A stretch of 64,000 nucleotides of DNA from Glycine soja (Eukaryota; Streptophyta; Magnoliopsida; Fabales; Fabaceae), in the NCBI RefSeq assembly GCF_004193775.1, contig NC_041021.1, positions 19,746,632 to 19,810,631 on the forward strand, written 5' to 3'. Positions 50,624-62,883 of this stretch are shown one piece after another. The stretch's first letter is position 1. Every line of letters begins with the position of its first letter. The notes under the pieces were generated by a model, which saw nothing but the letters and a program-made list of their open reading frames with translations, was not told the DNA's origin and searched no databases. The translations under genes and the position numbers were made by a program.

Positions 50624-53214
50624 TAGTCTATGCATTATCAGACCCAACCCCATCACTCACCATTTCTGTCTCACAAAACACAACAAAACACTTAGAGAGA
50701 AGTTGAAAGCTCCAATTTTCTCTCATTTCTAGCCATAAGTTGAAGACAGGGAGAAGAGAAAGTTCTCATCAAATTTTCCTTGCATACAAGCTTAGGAGTC
50801 TTCTCTACACCCCTCCTAGTGTTCATCACTTTCATCACAACTTTTTTCTCTTCTTGTGTAGAGACCAAGCTTTAGTATTAAGTCAAAAGATATTTAGGTC
50901 TTAAAGGTGAATCAAGACTCCTAATTCTATTTTGATTAGATACAAATTAATACAACTAATAAAAGTTGTGTCTGATATGCAATAAGATCATGATCTATCC
51001 TTGTGCATTTGAAGTTTTGAGATGATGCACTCATAAGATGATCTGATATAGCATATAAGCAGTCTATTTAAGACTTTCATTTAATACTCTATGTATGAGA
51101 TTCTTTCATGCAGAAAATATTCTCCTAGGATTTGTCAAAGTCCTACGAAGAATAAAAGAAGCCCATAATCTGGAAGATGTTGATTCTCATCAAAAGGCGC
51201 ACTTTGTTGTTATAGACTTGCTATGATGAAAGAAGTGACTTTCTTGCCGAAGTACAAGACACATTATCCTATCAGTATGGAATTTGCATGAAGAAGATAC
51301 ATGCATTTAATGCAAGCATTAAATACTTCAACAGACACAAGACCTTAGACAAAAGAATAAAGTGAAGAATCCAACCATTGAGAGACAATGGATACTTGGA
51401 GATGAAGACTATATATGGAAGAAGTTTTGAAAAAACCATATACTAATCATCTACACGAATAATCCTTTCGTTCTTTCTTATAAAGCTTTTTGTAGAATTC
51501 TAGTAAAGATACAAAAGCTTTCAAAACACCTTGAATATCTTGAAAGAAAAGACTAAGTGCTTGAAATACAATAGAAGGGGGTGAATAATGTCTTGGTCAA
51601 AATATAAAACCTTTATAAAATGGAAGATTTTAATAAAAACAAGTTGATAAAAACCTTCATCCAATAACTAAAAGTAGACTGTCGTCCAATGATGTATAAA
51701 ACTTATTTTTCAGTGAAAACCTTCTGTGCAGAATGTATCAATAATGAACTTTGAAATACTTTGATAAGCTAAAGGAGAATAGTAAAAAATACTTCATTTT
51801 ATACTAGTTGAGTTACATCTAATTCTCCTTTACCAACTAGTAAAAAGTTCCACTAATCAAACTTGATTACTACAAATATTTTTTCCTGCCAATTCTGGCT
51901 TAAAAGTATTATCGAGGCCACTATTGGCACAACCCTTAGACTCCTCCTGAATCTAAGAACACTCAAGTATTTATTTGTCACTAAGCCACTCATAGCTTTC
52001 ACAAAAAATGTTGGATATAAAATTAGAGATTCTTTACTCCACTCAACGAGTGAATTTACAGTGAAGTTCTAATCTCTCATGAGTACTTTGTATATCACAA
52101 AGGATAGACTCTCTTAAGCTCAATGTATTTCTCAACAAATGCTTTTCTTTTCTCTTGTTTCTGATTCACGACTTTTGTTTGTGTTCGTTGTTGTTCTTCA
52201 ATCCTTGATGTCGTATTTATAGAGAGAGAGGATCATAATTATGAAGAGTATCTCTTGGGATTGAACAATATGATCGTTGTGCAGCTGGATATTGTTTCCT
52301 GGAATAAACAAAGTTTGCATGTTTTTGTCTAATAGGATAAAAACTTTCCATATCGGTCATTCATAACTCAATATGGCCATTAAACTCAAAAGGAAATATA
52401 AGATTGATTCACAAATATATTATTTTAAACAGAATCATATAAACTGGCATAAATGAATAATTTAAATAAAAGCATATATACCAATCAATATTTGGATGGA
52501 CTGGGCGAACACTTCCTGCTTCTAGTAGATAAGGTGTCCACTAATGCATAAGTCTCACCTGCTGTTGCTTCCAGTCATCAAACCTATTGACTTACATGCA
52601 ACAAAATGGTTAACAAAAATTTATATTTTTATCTTCATCAAAATCTTAAGAGATGTTTGGGTTGTCTAGTGATGGATCGTCCAGTGTCTAACAATGCTAA
52701 GTGATATATTTGTCTGTTAGATGATGATATTTTAGTCAGTGGGCAATCTTCCAACAAATCCTGTTGGTTTGTTTAGAGGCAATAGTGACTTGGTAGAATA
52801 AAGAATGTTGGTTTTAATTCAAGCTTGGGGTAGAGCTTTTAAGTGTAAGAGCCAGGAGTGACGGTGAACAATACTTGTAACTTTGATAGTTAGCAAAAGC
52901 TTGGTGGTTTCCAAGAACTGGACAAAGGGTTTAAGATGAACCAGTATAACCTTTGCGTGTGTTTTTCTTGTTAAATTGACAAAGGGTTTTTGAATTTGGT
53001 TTTAGATCTTACATCTTCTTTTAAAGAATTTTTTTTCTCATTGTCTGATCGATTTATATTCATCAGGCGTTAAAAGTTTTTTTTTTGTTTAAGAAAAGCT
53101 AAATTTCTAAAAACATAATTCAATCCCCCTTTCTTATGTTATTTGCTTCTACATTTAGGTAAATGGGGGAGTGTTTGAACTCAATCCTTGGTTACCTTTG
53201 GGAGGGAGTAACCA
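50624..53214. other. Non-genic stretch with probable copia LTR remnants
   Basis: No supported gene. 'GAAGGGGGTGAATAATG' near 51577 and 'ATAATTCAATCCCCCTTTC' near 53119 are LTR-end type sequences in opposite orientations, suggesting decayed copia LTR pieces. The interval is AT-rich with many stops in all frames. Confidence 0.45.
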
Positions 53215-54844
53215 TGTTGGATCAAGTGGCCTCGGAATAATTAAGAAGGGGGGTTGAATTAATTATTAATGAACCTTTACTAATTAAAAATATATCCTTC
53301 TTAATGTTACTAGATTCAATTAGGCTTTTACTATAATGTTAAGAAAGTAAAGAACAGAAATAGAAACTTAACCAAAAGTAAATGTGATAATTAAAGTGCA
53401 CATCGTAAATTAAAGACTGTAGGGAAGAAGAAGACAAACACAAGAATTTATGCTAGTTCGGCAACAACCCGTGCCTACATCCAGTCCCCAAGCAACCTGC
53501 GCTCCTTGAGATTTCTTTTCACCCTTGTAAAAACCTTTACAAGCAAAAGATCCACAAGGGATGTACCCTCCCTTGTTCTCTTTGAACAACCAAGTGGATG
53601 TACCCTCCACTTGAACTGATCCACAAGAGATGTAACCTATCTTGTTCTCAGTTACAACAACCCAAGTAGATGTACCCTCTACTTGTACCACAAAGGATGT
53701 ACCCTCCAATGTGTTAAGACAAAGTTCTCAGGCGGTTAGTCCTTTGAATCTTTGTAAAGGGGAAACAAAAGATATCTCAGGCGGTTAGTCCTTTGAAATC
53801 TTTTGTTTAATGGAAAGGGAAGAATCAAAAGAATTCTCAGACTGTGTCCTTTTGAATTCTTTGAAAAGGGAGAAGGGAGACACAAAAGAATTCAGGCGGT
53901 TAGTCGTTTGTTCTTTTGGAAAACGGAGAAGAGAGACACAAAAAGAATTTAGGTGATTAGTCCTTGTTGAATTCTTTTTGGCAAAGGGAGAAGAGAATGA
54001 AAAGATATAGCACACTTTTGTTTTCTGCAGAAGAACAAGGTTTGGAAAACAGAAAACTTAGAAAGCTTTTGGGCAAAGGAAGAAGAAGAAGTTAGATGAG
54101 TGGGAAAGGTTTCAAGATTTCTCAAAAGTTGTTCAAAGAAGTTCAAAAGTTATTTGAATGCAAGTCAAGGTCTTGCTTTTAGACTCTTCATGTCTGGTCA
54201 AGAAAACCATTGGAAGAGTTATAACCTTGAGAAAATCTTGAGAAAACCATTGGAAGAGTTACATCTCTTGACTTTTTATTCAGAAATTGTCACTGGTAAT
54301 CGATTACCATAACCATGTAATCGATTACACAATGCTTTTTATGAAAAGATGTGACTCTTCACACTTGAATTTGAATTTCAACGTTCAGATACACCGGTAA
54401 TCGATTACACCATTAAAAAATCATTTGGAACATTGCAAATTCAGTTAAAAGCTTTTGAAATCAAACTTTATCACTGGTAATCGATTACAAGAAACTGGTA
54501 ATCGATTACCAGAGAGTAAATACTCTGGTAACTTATAAAATTTTGAGAAAAACTATTTTGAAAAACAAAATTGTGCTATGTTTGGTTTTTGAAAAATCTT
54601 TTCAATACTTCCCTTGTGAAGTCTTCTTGATTTCTTCTCTTGAATCTTGAATTCACCTTCTCTTGCATCTTGAAATCAACTTCTCTTGAATCTTGAATCT
54701 TCTTCATTTCGTCTCATGAAACTTGAAATTAATCTTGATCTTGAACTTGTTGACTCAATCTTGAAATCATTCTTTTGGGCTTTTTGTCATCATCAAAACT
54801 ACTTGATTCATACTTGAATCATTATCATGAAACTTGCTTCTACA
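53215..54844 (-). repeat. Copia-type solo LTR with 5-bp TSD
   Basis: On the + strand TGTTGGATCAAGTGGCC...GAAACTTGCTTCTACA, flanked by AACCA (53210-53214 and 54845-54849). Read on the minus strand it begins TGTAGAAGCAAG and 'TTTTGATGATGACAAA', as do the LTRs at 28139 and 60033, and ends in the same GGCC..TTG(A/T)CCAACA. It contains five GTAATCGATTAC palindromes (54295-54515) and two sets of imperfect tandem repeats: about 68-bp units with 'GATGTACCCTCC' (53550-53720) and about 58-bp units with 'CAGGCGGTTAGTC' (53727-54000). Confidence 0.9.
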
Positions 54845-54849
54845 AACCA

Positions 54850-57800
54850 TGGCTATAATGACCTCCATTTAATTGCTTTCACAAAATTTTGATTTGAAGA
54901 GAAAATGGGTTATAGGAAAGAAAACTATTTTTTGAAATCTATCTAGAAAAATTGCTAGCATGAACGTTTTTGTTTCATCTTTTGCTGTAATTTTTCTTTG
55001 GGAGAGCTCCAAATACAGAAGAGATTTTGCCCAATTTTTTTTTCAATTTTTTTAGATAAGCCTTGAATTTGAAAATTTGAGCCACAACGGTGGTGAGAAT
55101 GGCTAGAAATTTGGACAAGTCTCAGTGTTTTGAACTTATCTTAAAAACTAGATGTTGGTTTTTGATGATGTTGGTCTTGTTTTAAACTAGAATAAATTTT
55201 CAACAACTTATCTGCTTGAGACCTTGTGAGATAAGTTAAAATTAAGGCCCATCCATGACATGCAAGGTAACTTCCATGTTGTGCAAATTGGGTTTGAACA
55301 ATGTGTAGTTCTCCTTGATTTTGAGTCTTCGTGGTGATCAAATTAAAAATGTGTTTAATGTTTATCAAACTAGAGAGATAATGATTTTTTACCATGTATA
55401 TTGGAAAAATTATAGAGGCTACCATCAAATTTTAAAGGGTAAAGCAAAATAGAGTGGTTGTTGGAAGGACTATTTTTAAAGTCTAGAAAAAGGCTTGAAA
55501 CAAAAATATAAAAGGAATAATAAAGAACTAATTTTTGTACAATGTTTTCCTTGTTGGAAAGATATTTCAGTTAGCTTCAAACTGTAAAAAGTAGCATTTA
55601 GTTTGGTTTTGGAAAGATGGAGAAAATTACACATCTTTGAACTATGTCAAAACTAGCAAACACTCTATCTAGCTACCTATGAGAAATTTGTAGGATTGTT
55701 TTTGTAGATTTTTGCTACTCAATTGGGTTACCTAGTTAGAAATATGAGAAAATTGTCTTCAATGTTATGTAAAAATTTCCTTGACAAAAATACTTTGTTA
55801 AATTTCATAGAGCCTTGAATTTGTCTTGTTTTCTAGGGCTAGGGTTTTGAAGCTTGATACACTGTTGTGTTAAATTGCCTATTTTTGACTAAGTATTGGA
55901 TTGTTGGATTTAATTGTTGTAATATGTGATTTTGTTCTGTTTGAAACTATTTGGAAGATTCGGGAAGTGTGAATCTCAGGCAATTATTATTGGTGTGTGT
56001 GCTAATTTATTAGAGGATCGTGAGGTGTGACCTCGGGCACTGAGAAAGGCATGTGATTATTGTGTTTGACATTGTTGGTTTACAGTCGTAGTTGGTAATT
56101 ACCTATGTGTTAGATATTCTTGTGTGGTAGTTACAGGGATTCAGAAATGAGTCCAGGTGTCGACTAGGGCCCAACTCTAGTAGGCATTGTACATCTTGAA
56201 AGACGTGCATTATTGTGTACAAGTTCATAAGGACTCGGGCATGAGTACCAGTTTGACTAGGATTCTATTCTAGTAAGAATAGGGCACTTGTGAGATGTGC
56301 ATGTGGATGCAAATATGTAGTGCAATTTTGAGATGCAAGTTGAAGAGAGTCACATGGGGCGTTGTGTTGGAAAATTGTGAAAGCCTGTAAGACTACAATC
56401 GATTGGCGGTTTTCACACCATGTGTGATGGGAGGGGCTCTTCATTAATATATACACACATGTTGTTTGAGCCAAAATGGGATCTCGGACTTGTTTGCCAA
56501 GTCATCATCCTCGTTGTTCGATACCATGTGCACTCGGAACCTACAACTATAGAGAAAGAACACCTTGAGTGTGGAGGTTCGTTGAGGAGACAATCTGTAA
56601 AGTTGTTGGATGACCATAATTGGTACCTAGGAAATAATTGTAGGACACGAATTGTCCTTAGGGGTGGGGAATCATTGATGTCACCAAGCCAACTTTGCCA
56701 CCCTGACTAACTATGAGCAATTTTCAGTTGGTGAGATCTTGCCATTGGACCATGGTAAAAGGTGTACTCCCAACAGTCATCCAAAACCAAAATGTGTAAG
56801 ACCACTAAGTTCTTGGAATTCCAGTGGCAGCTGGCCAATAAGAAAAATATGTCGAGATAGAAAGAGAAACATTTTATGATTTGAGTGAGATCCCGTAGAT
56901 AGCCACACATTGGGGTTGATATATTGTATGTGTATCTTGTTTAAGTCTCTTTGTGTTTGGTTGACAAAACATTGAGACTCACCCCTTACATTTTGACTCA
57001 GGATCAGATGGCGGGCGAGGAGTCGACGCTTTATTTTGAGGATGAATGCCATTGGAGGCCGTAGATACCCGACATGACCAAAGGTGTGGATCATTTTCTT
57101 TGGTATCTCTGTTATGTGAGGAAGCCAATTGACTTATGCTTTTGTGTAGTTTCCACATCGGGCTGGGTGTTAGAGATGATTGCTCTGAGTCTATGACATT
57201 TTCTTTTGTATGTACTTGATCTGGGTGGGCCTTGGCTTCAATCATCTTGTTTATGGGTATATTTAGTCCTTTACTTTGTTTTCATATATAGTTGTACCCT
57301 AAGGCTATACATGTTACTTTGCTCAGAGGAAAAACTTATGAAGTTTATATCTTTCATAATTTGGATGTGTTATTTCTTTTATTCTGCTTCTATTAACTGC
57401 GAAGTAAGCTTCTAAGAAAATCTGCATAACGTGTTGTTTTAAAAAATATGAACAAGTCATTTTATCTTTTACGCAATATTGACTTTAGAAATCAACTAAT
57501 GAAAAGTTTTAAAAATTCACTAAAAATTCCATTTACATAATCTCAACTTTACATAATTGTGAAATAAAATGGATCAAACCACTTTATAAAATAAAGAAAT
57601 AAAATAATTAAGGTATAATTATGGTCTTATAAATTAAGGTGTTACATTAGTGATATCAGACCAGTTCGTTGGGTTTATGGAACTTACCATGAGTATGTTG
57701 TGTGATCTCATAGAACTATTATGAATAATAGTAATAAACTAACTTTGTTTGAGTAACTTTTACATAGACCATTGTAAATGGTGGAGTGAGATTACTAATT

Positions 57801-57949
57801 GTGTATGAATGTTGTTCTTAAAATGACTATTATATGGTTGTGTGGAATTACATTGGATGTTGTATGTATCTTATACTTGATTGTAGTAGATAGTGGTATT
57901 GGGTGAGGGTTTTTTTTTTATTCTTATGTAATCTGATTATTGTGTTTTT
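54850..57949. other. Non-genic stretch, probable gypsy LTR at its right end
   Basis: No supported coding sequence. The segment ending GGTGTTACA near 57645 is followed by TTAGTGATATCAGACC, a decayed form of the tRNA-Met primer-binding site, so roughly 55900-57645 is likely the 5' LTR of the gypsy remnant at 57950. Its left border is not identifiable. Confidence 0.45.
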
Positions 57950-59600
57950 AGGAATGTTATGGCTCATGGAACTTATGGTCAAACTTAGCATGTGCTTGAC
58001 CGCAACACAACAACACTAGATGCTTTGGTACAAGATCGTGAAGTTGAGGCCATAGAGTATCGTGGACTATCTATGTTCACGATGAACAATCCATTGAAGT
58101 TCGATAGGGGTTTTGACTTTAAGGGAGAGTAGCATTGGCTTGCAAAGACAGAGAAGATCTTCGAGGCAATGTCTTGTGTCAAGGAGCACAAGGTGATGTT
58201 TGCAATGTTCACGCTTTCTAAAGGAGCATAGAATTGATGGAATATGGAACAATTGTTAGTGCTAATGGATGATGGTTATGTGCCATGGGAGACGTTCAAA
58301 GGCGTATTCTTGTCAAAATATCTTCCCACTGATTTGTGCAAGCAGAAGCATAAGGTATTTTTGGACCTCAAGCAAAGAGGGATGTTTGTGGGCGAGTATA
58401 CCACCAAGTTCAATGAGTTGCTGAAGTATTGGCCTCAATACTAGAATAAGGGAAACTGAGAGGAGCTCTATTCTTAGTATGAGAATGGGTTATGCATAGA
58501 TATCCAACAAGTTGTGTGCTAATTGCATGTCACCAAATTTTCGATGTTGTTAAGCAAGTGTCATATCTACTGACAAGACCAAGGTGAAAAAAGTTATATA
58601 GGGGACTAGAGGACCACAAAGGAATGATCAGAAGAATTTTAGAGGGAATCAAAATCCTTATAACTGACCCAACCCAATTACTGGAGGAAGTTTTAGGCAA
58701 AGAGGATCATTAGCTAGGGATTATCAGTACCTCAATCCAAATAACAACATCAAGTGTTTTCGATGTGGAGGATCACTTGCAGGGAAGGATTGCAAGCAAC
58801 CACAACCATAACCACACCCAAAATGCCAACATATCATCTACCACAATTGTGGAAAGACTGAGCACGTGGCAAGACAATGTTGGACTATTCCTAGATCTAC
58901 TGAAAATGTTGGGAATGTGGCAAGGAACAATGATGGAAGATCGAGAGTGGCTGCCAAAGTCTTTGCTATGAGTGGATTCGAGGCTACTACGTCGCATGAT
59001 CAGATCTAAGGTAAGTGCATCATAGAAGGTAGACTTTTAGACTTACTTTTTGTTTTGGGTGCAAAACACTCTTTCTTATCACATGATTGTGTAGAGAGAT
59101 TAGGGTTATACATGTCCTTTTTCCTTGTGAGGTGATGGTAGCAATGCCAACCAATAAGCCGATTACTTTCTTTGATGTGTTTAAGGTGTCCCTTGTCAAT
59201 CGAAAGCAACACCTTCTCTGTGAATTTAATATGTTTACCTTTTTCTCATCTTTATGTCATGTTGAGAATGAATTGATTATCTTTGAACCATGTCCTTCTC
59301 AATTGTAAAGACAAAACCTTATTTTTTGGTGTTTCGACTCAAATTTCTTGAGTCTTCAAGATTAAGAGCCACTAACAAAAGTGAAACTAAAACAATGAAG
59401 AATGTTCAAGTATACATGATCTTGTTTTCCTCAACAACTGAGGAACATCCTAATGTTAGCGACATGTCATTTTTGTTTGAATTCTCGAAAGTCTTTCTTG
59501 ATGGTGGGACTAAGTGACCACTGAAGAGAGAAGTAGGATTCACATAGATTTGATATCAGGATCTAGTCGTTGTTAAAGAACATATATGTTCATTTTGAGG
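57950..59600 (+). pseudogene. Ruined Ty3/gypsy gag, protease and start of reverse transcriptase
   Basis: Blocks in shifting frames: 'NNPLKFDRGFDFKGE', 'LLVLMDDGYVPWETFKGVFL', 'YTTKFNELLKYWPQY' (capsid), and a zinc knuckle 'CFRCGGSLAGKDCKQ' near 58755. A protease-like segment 'LLDLLFVLGAKHSFLSHDCV' follows (DSGATHSFIS changed to LGAKHSFLS, so the catalytic Asp-Ser is lost). The linker before the polymerase ('EFSKVFLDG') leads to an RT start near 59540. More than ten stops. After 59600 to 60032 no coding is visible. Confidence 0.75.
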
Positions 59601-60032
59601 TACTCAGAATGATGCTCATAATAATTTCTAATGTGTTGTGAACTTTGAAGAATCCTTGATTCCCATCAACATGATGAAGATTTCCTCCCTCTGAGTACTC
59701 ATCCATGACATCGTATTGAATAACAAGGTCTCAAATTAAATACTACATAGAGAGCATCAAGCATTAGAATGATAAAGAGCATGGCTTTGAAGACTGAACT
59801 TCATAATGACCACCTCAGAATGGTTTTCAAGGAACAACATCAAGTCTTCTATATAATGCCACACATACAGACTTCAAAAGTCTAGCCCTGGAAAAAACAC
59901 TAACACACCAACAATAGTTCCTTAACTTAATGTCTTTGTGTTGTGAAGATATGTTAAGGTTGATGAAGATATCTACTTTAGAAAGGCATATTATTATACC
60001 TTTAGAAAGGGATCTTTAGAAAAAGGATCAAG

Positions 60033-61097
60033 CTGAAAGTTTTGATGATGCCAAAGGATTACATGAATCATATGCTTCTCAAAGATTTACTCAAGACAAA
60101 GCAATTAGAGTTAATCAAGATGGATGATCAAGACAGTCTATAGAGTCTTAGAAAGGATATTAAAATGGAAGGGAATTCCAATTGGATTAGCAAAAGGTTT
60201 GGCCAAGAATTTTAAGCTAAAAGTGGTTTTCAACAAATTTACTCTCTGGTAATCGATTACCAGTGGCCAAAACTGATTTACAACAACTATTAAAATTTGA
60301 ATTCAAAATTTGCACTGTGTAATCGATTACACATATATGGTAATCGATTACCAGCAGTTTCTGAACGTTTTAATTCAAATTTTAAAGAGTGTAATCGATT
60401 ACATCCTTATTGTAATCGATTACCAGAGGAGTTTTTCAGAAAACATTCTCATCAGTCACATCCTTTCATGTGGTTATTGAATGGCTTTCATAGGCCTATA
60501 TATGTGTGACTTGAGACACGATTTTGACATAGTTTTTTAGAACAAAAAGTGTTTATCCTCTCAGAGAGAAAATTCATTTTATCCTCTTAAGAATTCCTTG
60601 GCCAATTCAATTGCAATTCATTAAGGAATTATTTGAGCGCTCAATCTGTAAAAATCTATCTCTTTCTAGAGAGATTCATTCTTCTTCTACTACTCATTCT
60701 CTAAGGAATTAAGAGACTATGGGTCTCTTGTTGTAAAGGAATTCTAAACACAAAGGAAGGATTGTCCTTGTGTGTTTAGAACATGTAAAAGGAATTTACA
60801 AGATAGTGGAACTCTCAAGCGGGTTGCTTGGGGACTGGACGTAGGCACAAGGGTGTGGCCGAACCAGTATAAAACTGAGTTTGCATTTTTTTCTTCCCTT
60901 AATCTCCTTTATTTATTATTGCTTTATATTCATATTCAAATTGTGTTATTTGAATTAATATTTAAGAAGATTGTCATTAAGGGAATTCATAACTTGAATA
61001 AAAAGTGAAATAGATTTTTAATTAGGGCAAGTAGTTTGGAATATCTTAATTCAACCCCCCCCCCCTTCTTAAGATATCTGAGGCCGCTTGTCCAACA
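60033..61097 (+). repeat. 5' LTR of the copia element
   Basis: The left edge is uncertain: TGAAAGTTTTGATGATGCC starts at 60033, but an earlier start is possible. The right edge is firm: GGCCGCTTGTCCAACA ends at 61097. It holds five palindromes GTAATCGATTAC (60248-60425), a TATA box near 60496 and a C-run (61053-61064). Confidence 0.8.
60496..60503 (+). promoter_or_regulatory. TATA box of the copia LTR
   Basis: CTATATATG within GGCCTATATATGTGTGAC, about 600 bases before the LTR end. The best TATA match in the LTR, with transcription expected 25-35 bases downstream. Confidence 0.55.
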
Positions 61098-61111
61098 AGT
61101 GGTATCAGAGC
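61098..61111 (+). other. Primer-binding site (initiator tRNA-Met)
   Basis: AGTGGTATCAGAGC immediately after the LTR. TGGTATCAGAGC is the standard complement to the 3' end of plant initiator tRNA-Met. Confidence 0.92.
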
Positions 61112-61149
61112 TTCATTCTTGTATAAAGTTTAGAAGCTTCAAGAAAAAG

Positions 61150-62883
61150 ATGGCCTCAGCAAATTCCTTATTTCCAGAAGGGAATTCTATCAATAGACCT
61201 CCAATCTTTAATGGAGAGGGTTACCACTACTGGAAAACCCGAATGCAAATTTTTATCGAGGCAATAGATCTAAATATCTGGGAAGCCATAGAAATAGGGC
61301 CTTATATACCCAACACAGTAGAAAGAGTTTCAATAGATGGTAGTTCATCAAGTGAAAGCATAACCATAGAAAAACCTAGAGATAGATGGTCTGAAGAGGA
61401 TAGAAAACGAGTACAATACAACTTAAAAGCCAAAAACATAATAACATCTGCCCTAGGAATGGATGAATATTTCAGGGTTTCAAATTGTAAGAGTGCTAAG
61501 GAAATGTGGGACACTCTTCGATTAACACATGAAGGAACTACAGATGTTAAAAGATCTAGGATAAATGCACTAACTCATGAGTATGAATTATTTAGAATGA
61601 ATGCAAATGAAAATATTCAAAGTATGCAAAAGAGATTTACACATATAGTAAATCATCTAGCAGCCTTAGGCAAAGAATTTCAAAATGAGGATCTTATAAA
61701 CAAGGTGTTAAGATGTTTAAGTAGAGAATGGCAACCCAAAGTAATGGCCATTTCTGAATCAAGAGATTTGTCTAACATGTCTCTTGCCACTTTATTTGGA
61801 AAGTTGCAGGAACACGAGATGGAACTATTGAGATTGCACCAAAATGAAGAAAACGACAAGAAAAAGAAAGGAATTGCTCTTAAAGCATCATCCTCAATTC
61901 AAGAAGAAAGTGATCAGGATAATGATCCAGATGATGATGATGATCTAAGTCTTTTTGTAAGAAGATTCAACAAGTTTCTTAAATTAAGAGGAAATCAGAG
62001 GCGACCAAATTTTAAATCAAAGAGAAGGACAGAAAATTCATCCTCTACTCTAAAATGCTTTGAATGCAATCAACCTGGACATCTGAGGGTTGATTGTCCC
62101 ATCTTCAAGAAAAAGATGGAAAAATCTGAAAAGAAAAATCATAGTGAAAAGAAACTGAAGAAAGCATACATTACATGGGATGAAAATGATATGGAATCCT
62201 CTGAAGATTCTGAAAATGAAGAGATAAATCTCTGCCTTATGGCTAAAAGTTACGAAAGTGATGAAGAGGTAACATCTTCGAATAACTTATCTATTTCTTT
62301 TGATGAATTGCAAGATGCATTTGCTGATCTGCATAAAGAGTCAATTAAACTTGCAAAATTAGTTTCATCTTCAAAGAAAACAATTTCAAATTTAGAAAAT
62401 GAGATTTCGAAATTAAACAAAGAATTATATCTTGTTAGAAATGAAGTCTCAATTTCTAAAACAAATGAAAAAGTTAATATCTCCACTATTTCTGACAAGA
62501 AAATATCAGATTCTTGTAGTTCTTGTGATAAATATGTAAAAGAAATTAAAGAGTTGAAGAATTCACTTTCAAAATTTTCATATAGTAAAAATAATTTAGA
62601 TGTTATATTAAGTAAACAAAGATATGTGTCTAATAAAAATGGACTAGGGTATAAATCTGATAAACAACAAAAGTTTCATAAAAACTTTTCCACTTCCACA
62701 CAAAAATGTAATTCTAATTCTATCACTTGTTTTTACTGTGGAAGAAGAGGACATGGCATATCAACCTGCTACTTCAAGAAAAATTACAGTAACATTAAAA
62801 TGATATGGGTCCCAAAAGGATCCTCAGTTTATACTAACATGCAAGGACCCAATAAAATTTGGGTACCTAAGTCAAAAACTTAA
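61150..62883 (+). CDS. Copia gag, intact
   Basis: 577 residues from ATG 61150 ('[20 protein letters not shown]'). The frame is open further upstream into the LTR, but this is the first ATG and matches the family start. Capsid blocks: '[19 protein letters not shown]', '[18 protein letters not shown]', '[19 protein letters not shown]'. An acidic linker is followed by the CCHC knuckle '[15 protein letters not shown]' near 62058, a long coiled-coil-like stretch and a second knuckle '[14 protein letters not shown]' near 62730. It ends at TAA 62881-62883 after 'KIWVPKSKT'. No lesions. Confidence 0.93.
   Translation: MASANSLFPEGNSINRPPIFNGEGYHYWKTRMQIFIEAIDLNIWEAIEIGPYIPNTVERVSIDGSSSSESITIEKPRDRWSEEDRKRVQYNLKAKNIITSALGMDEYFRVSNCKSAKEMWDTLRLTHEGTTDVKRSRINALTHEYELFRMNANENIQSMQKRFTHIVNHLAALGKEFQNEDLINKVLRCLSREWQPKVMAISESRDLSNMSLATLFGKLQEHEMELLRLHQNEENDKKKKGIALKASSSIQEESDQDNDPDDDDDLSLFVRRFNKFLKLRGNQRRPNFKSKRRTENSSSTLKCFECNQPGHLRVDCPIFKKKMEKSEKKNHSEKKLKKAYITWDENDMESSEDSENEEINLCLMAKSYESDEEVTSSNNLSISFDELQDAFADLHKESIKLAKLVSSSKKTISNLENEISKLNKELYLVRNEVSISKTNEKVNISTISDKKISDSCSSCDKYVKEIKELKNSLSKFSYSKNNLDVILSKQRYVSNKNGLGYKSDKQQKFHKNFSTSTQKCNSNSITCFYCGRRGHGISTCYFKKNYSNIKMIWVPKGSSVYTNMQGPNKIWVPKSKT

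Noticed and set aside
53785..54015. Minus-strand Ser/Phe-rich frame
   Set aside because: It is a translation of the 58-bp tandem repeats in the solo LTR.
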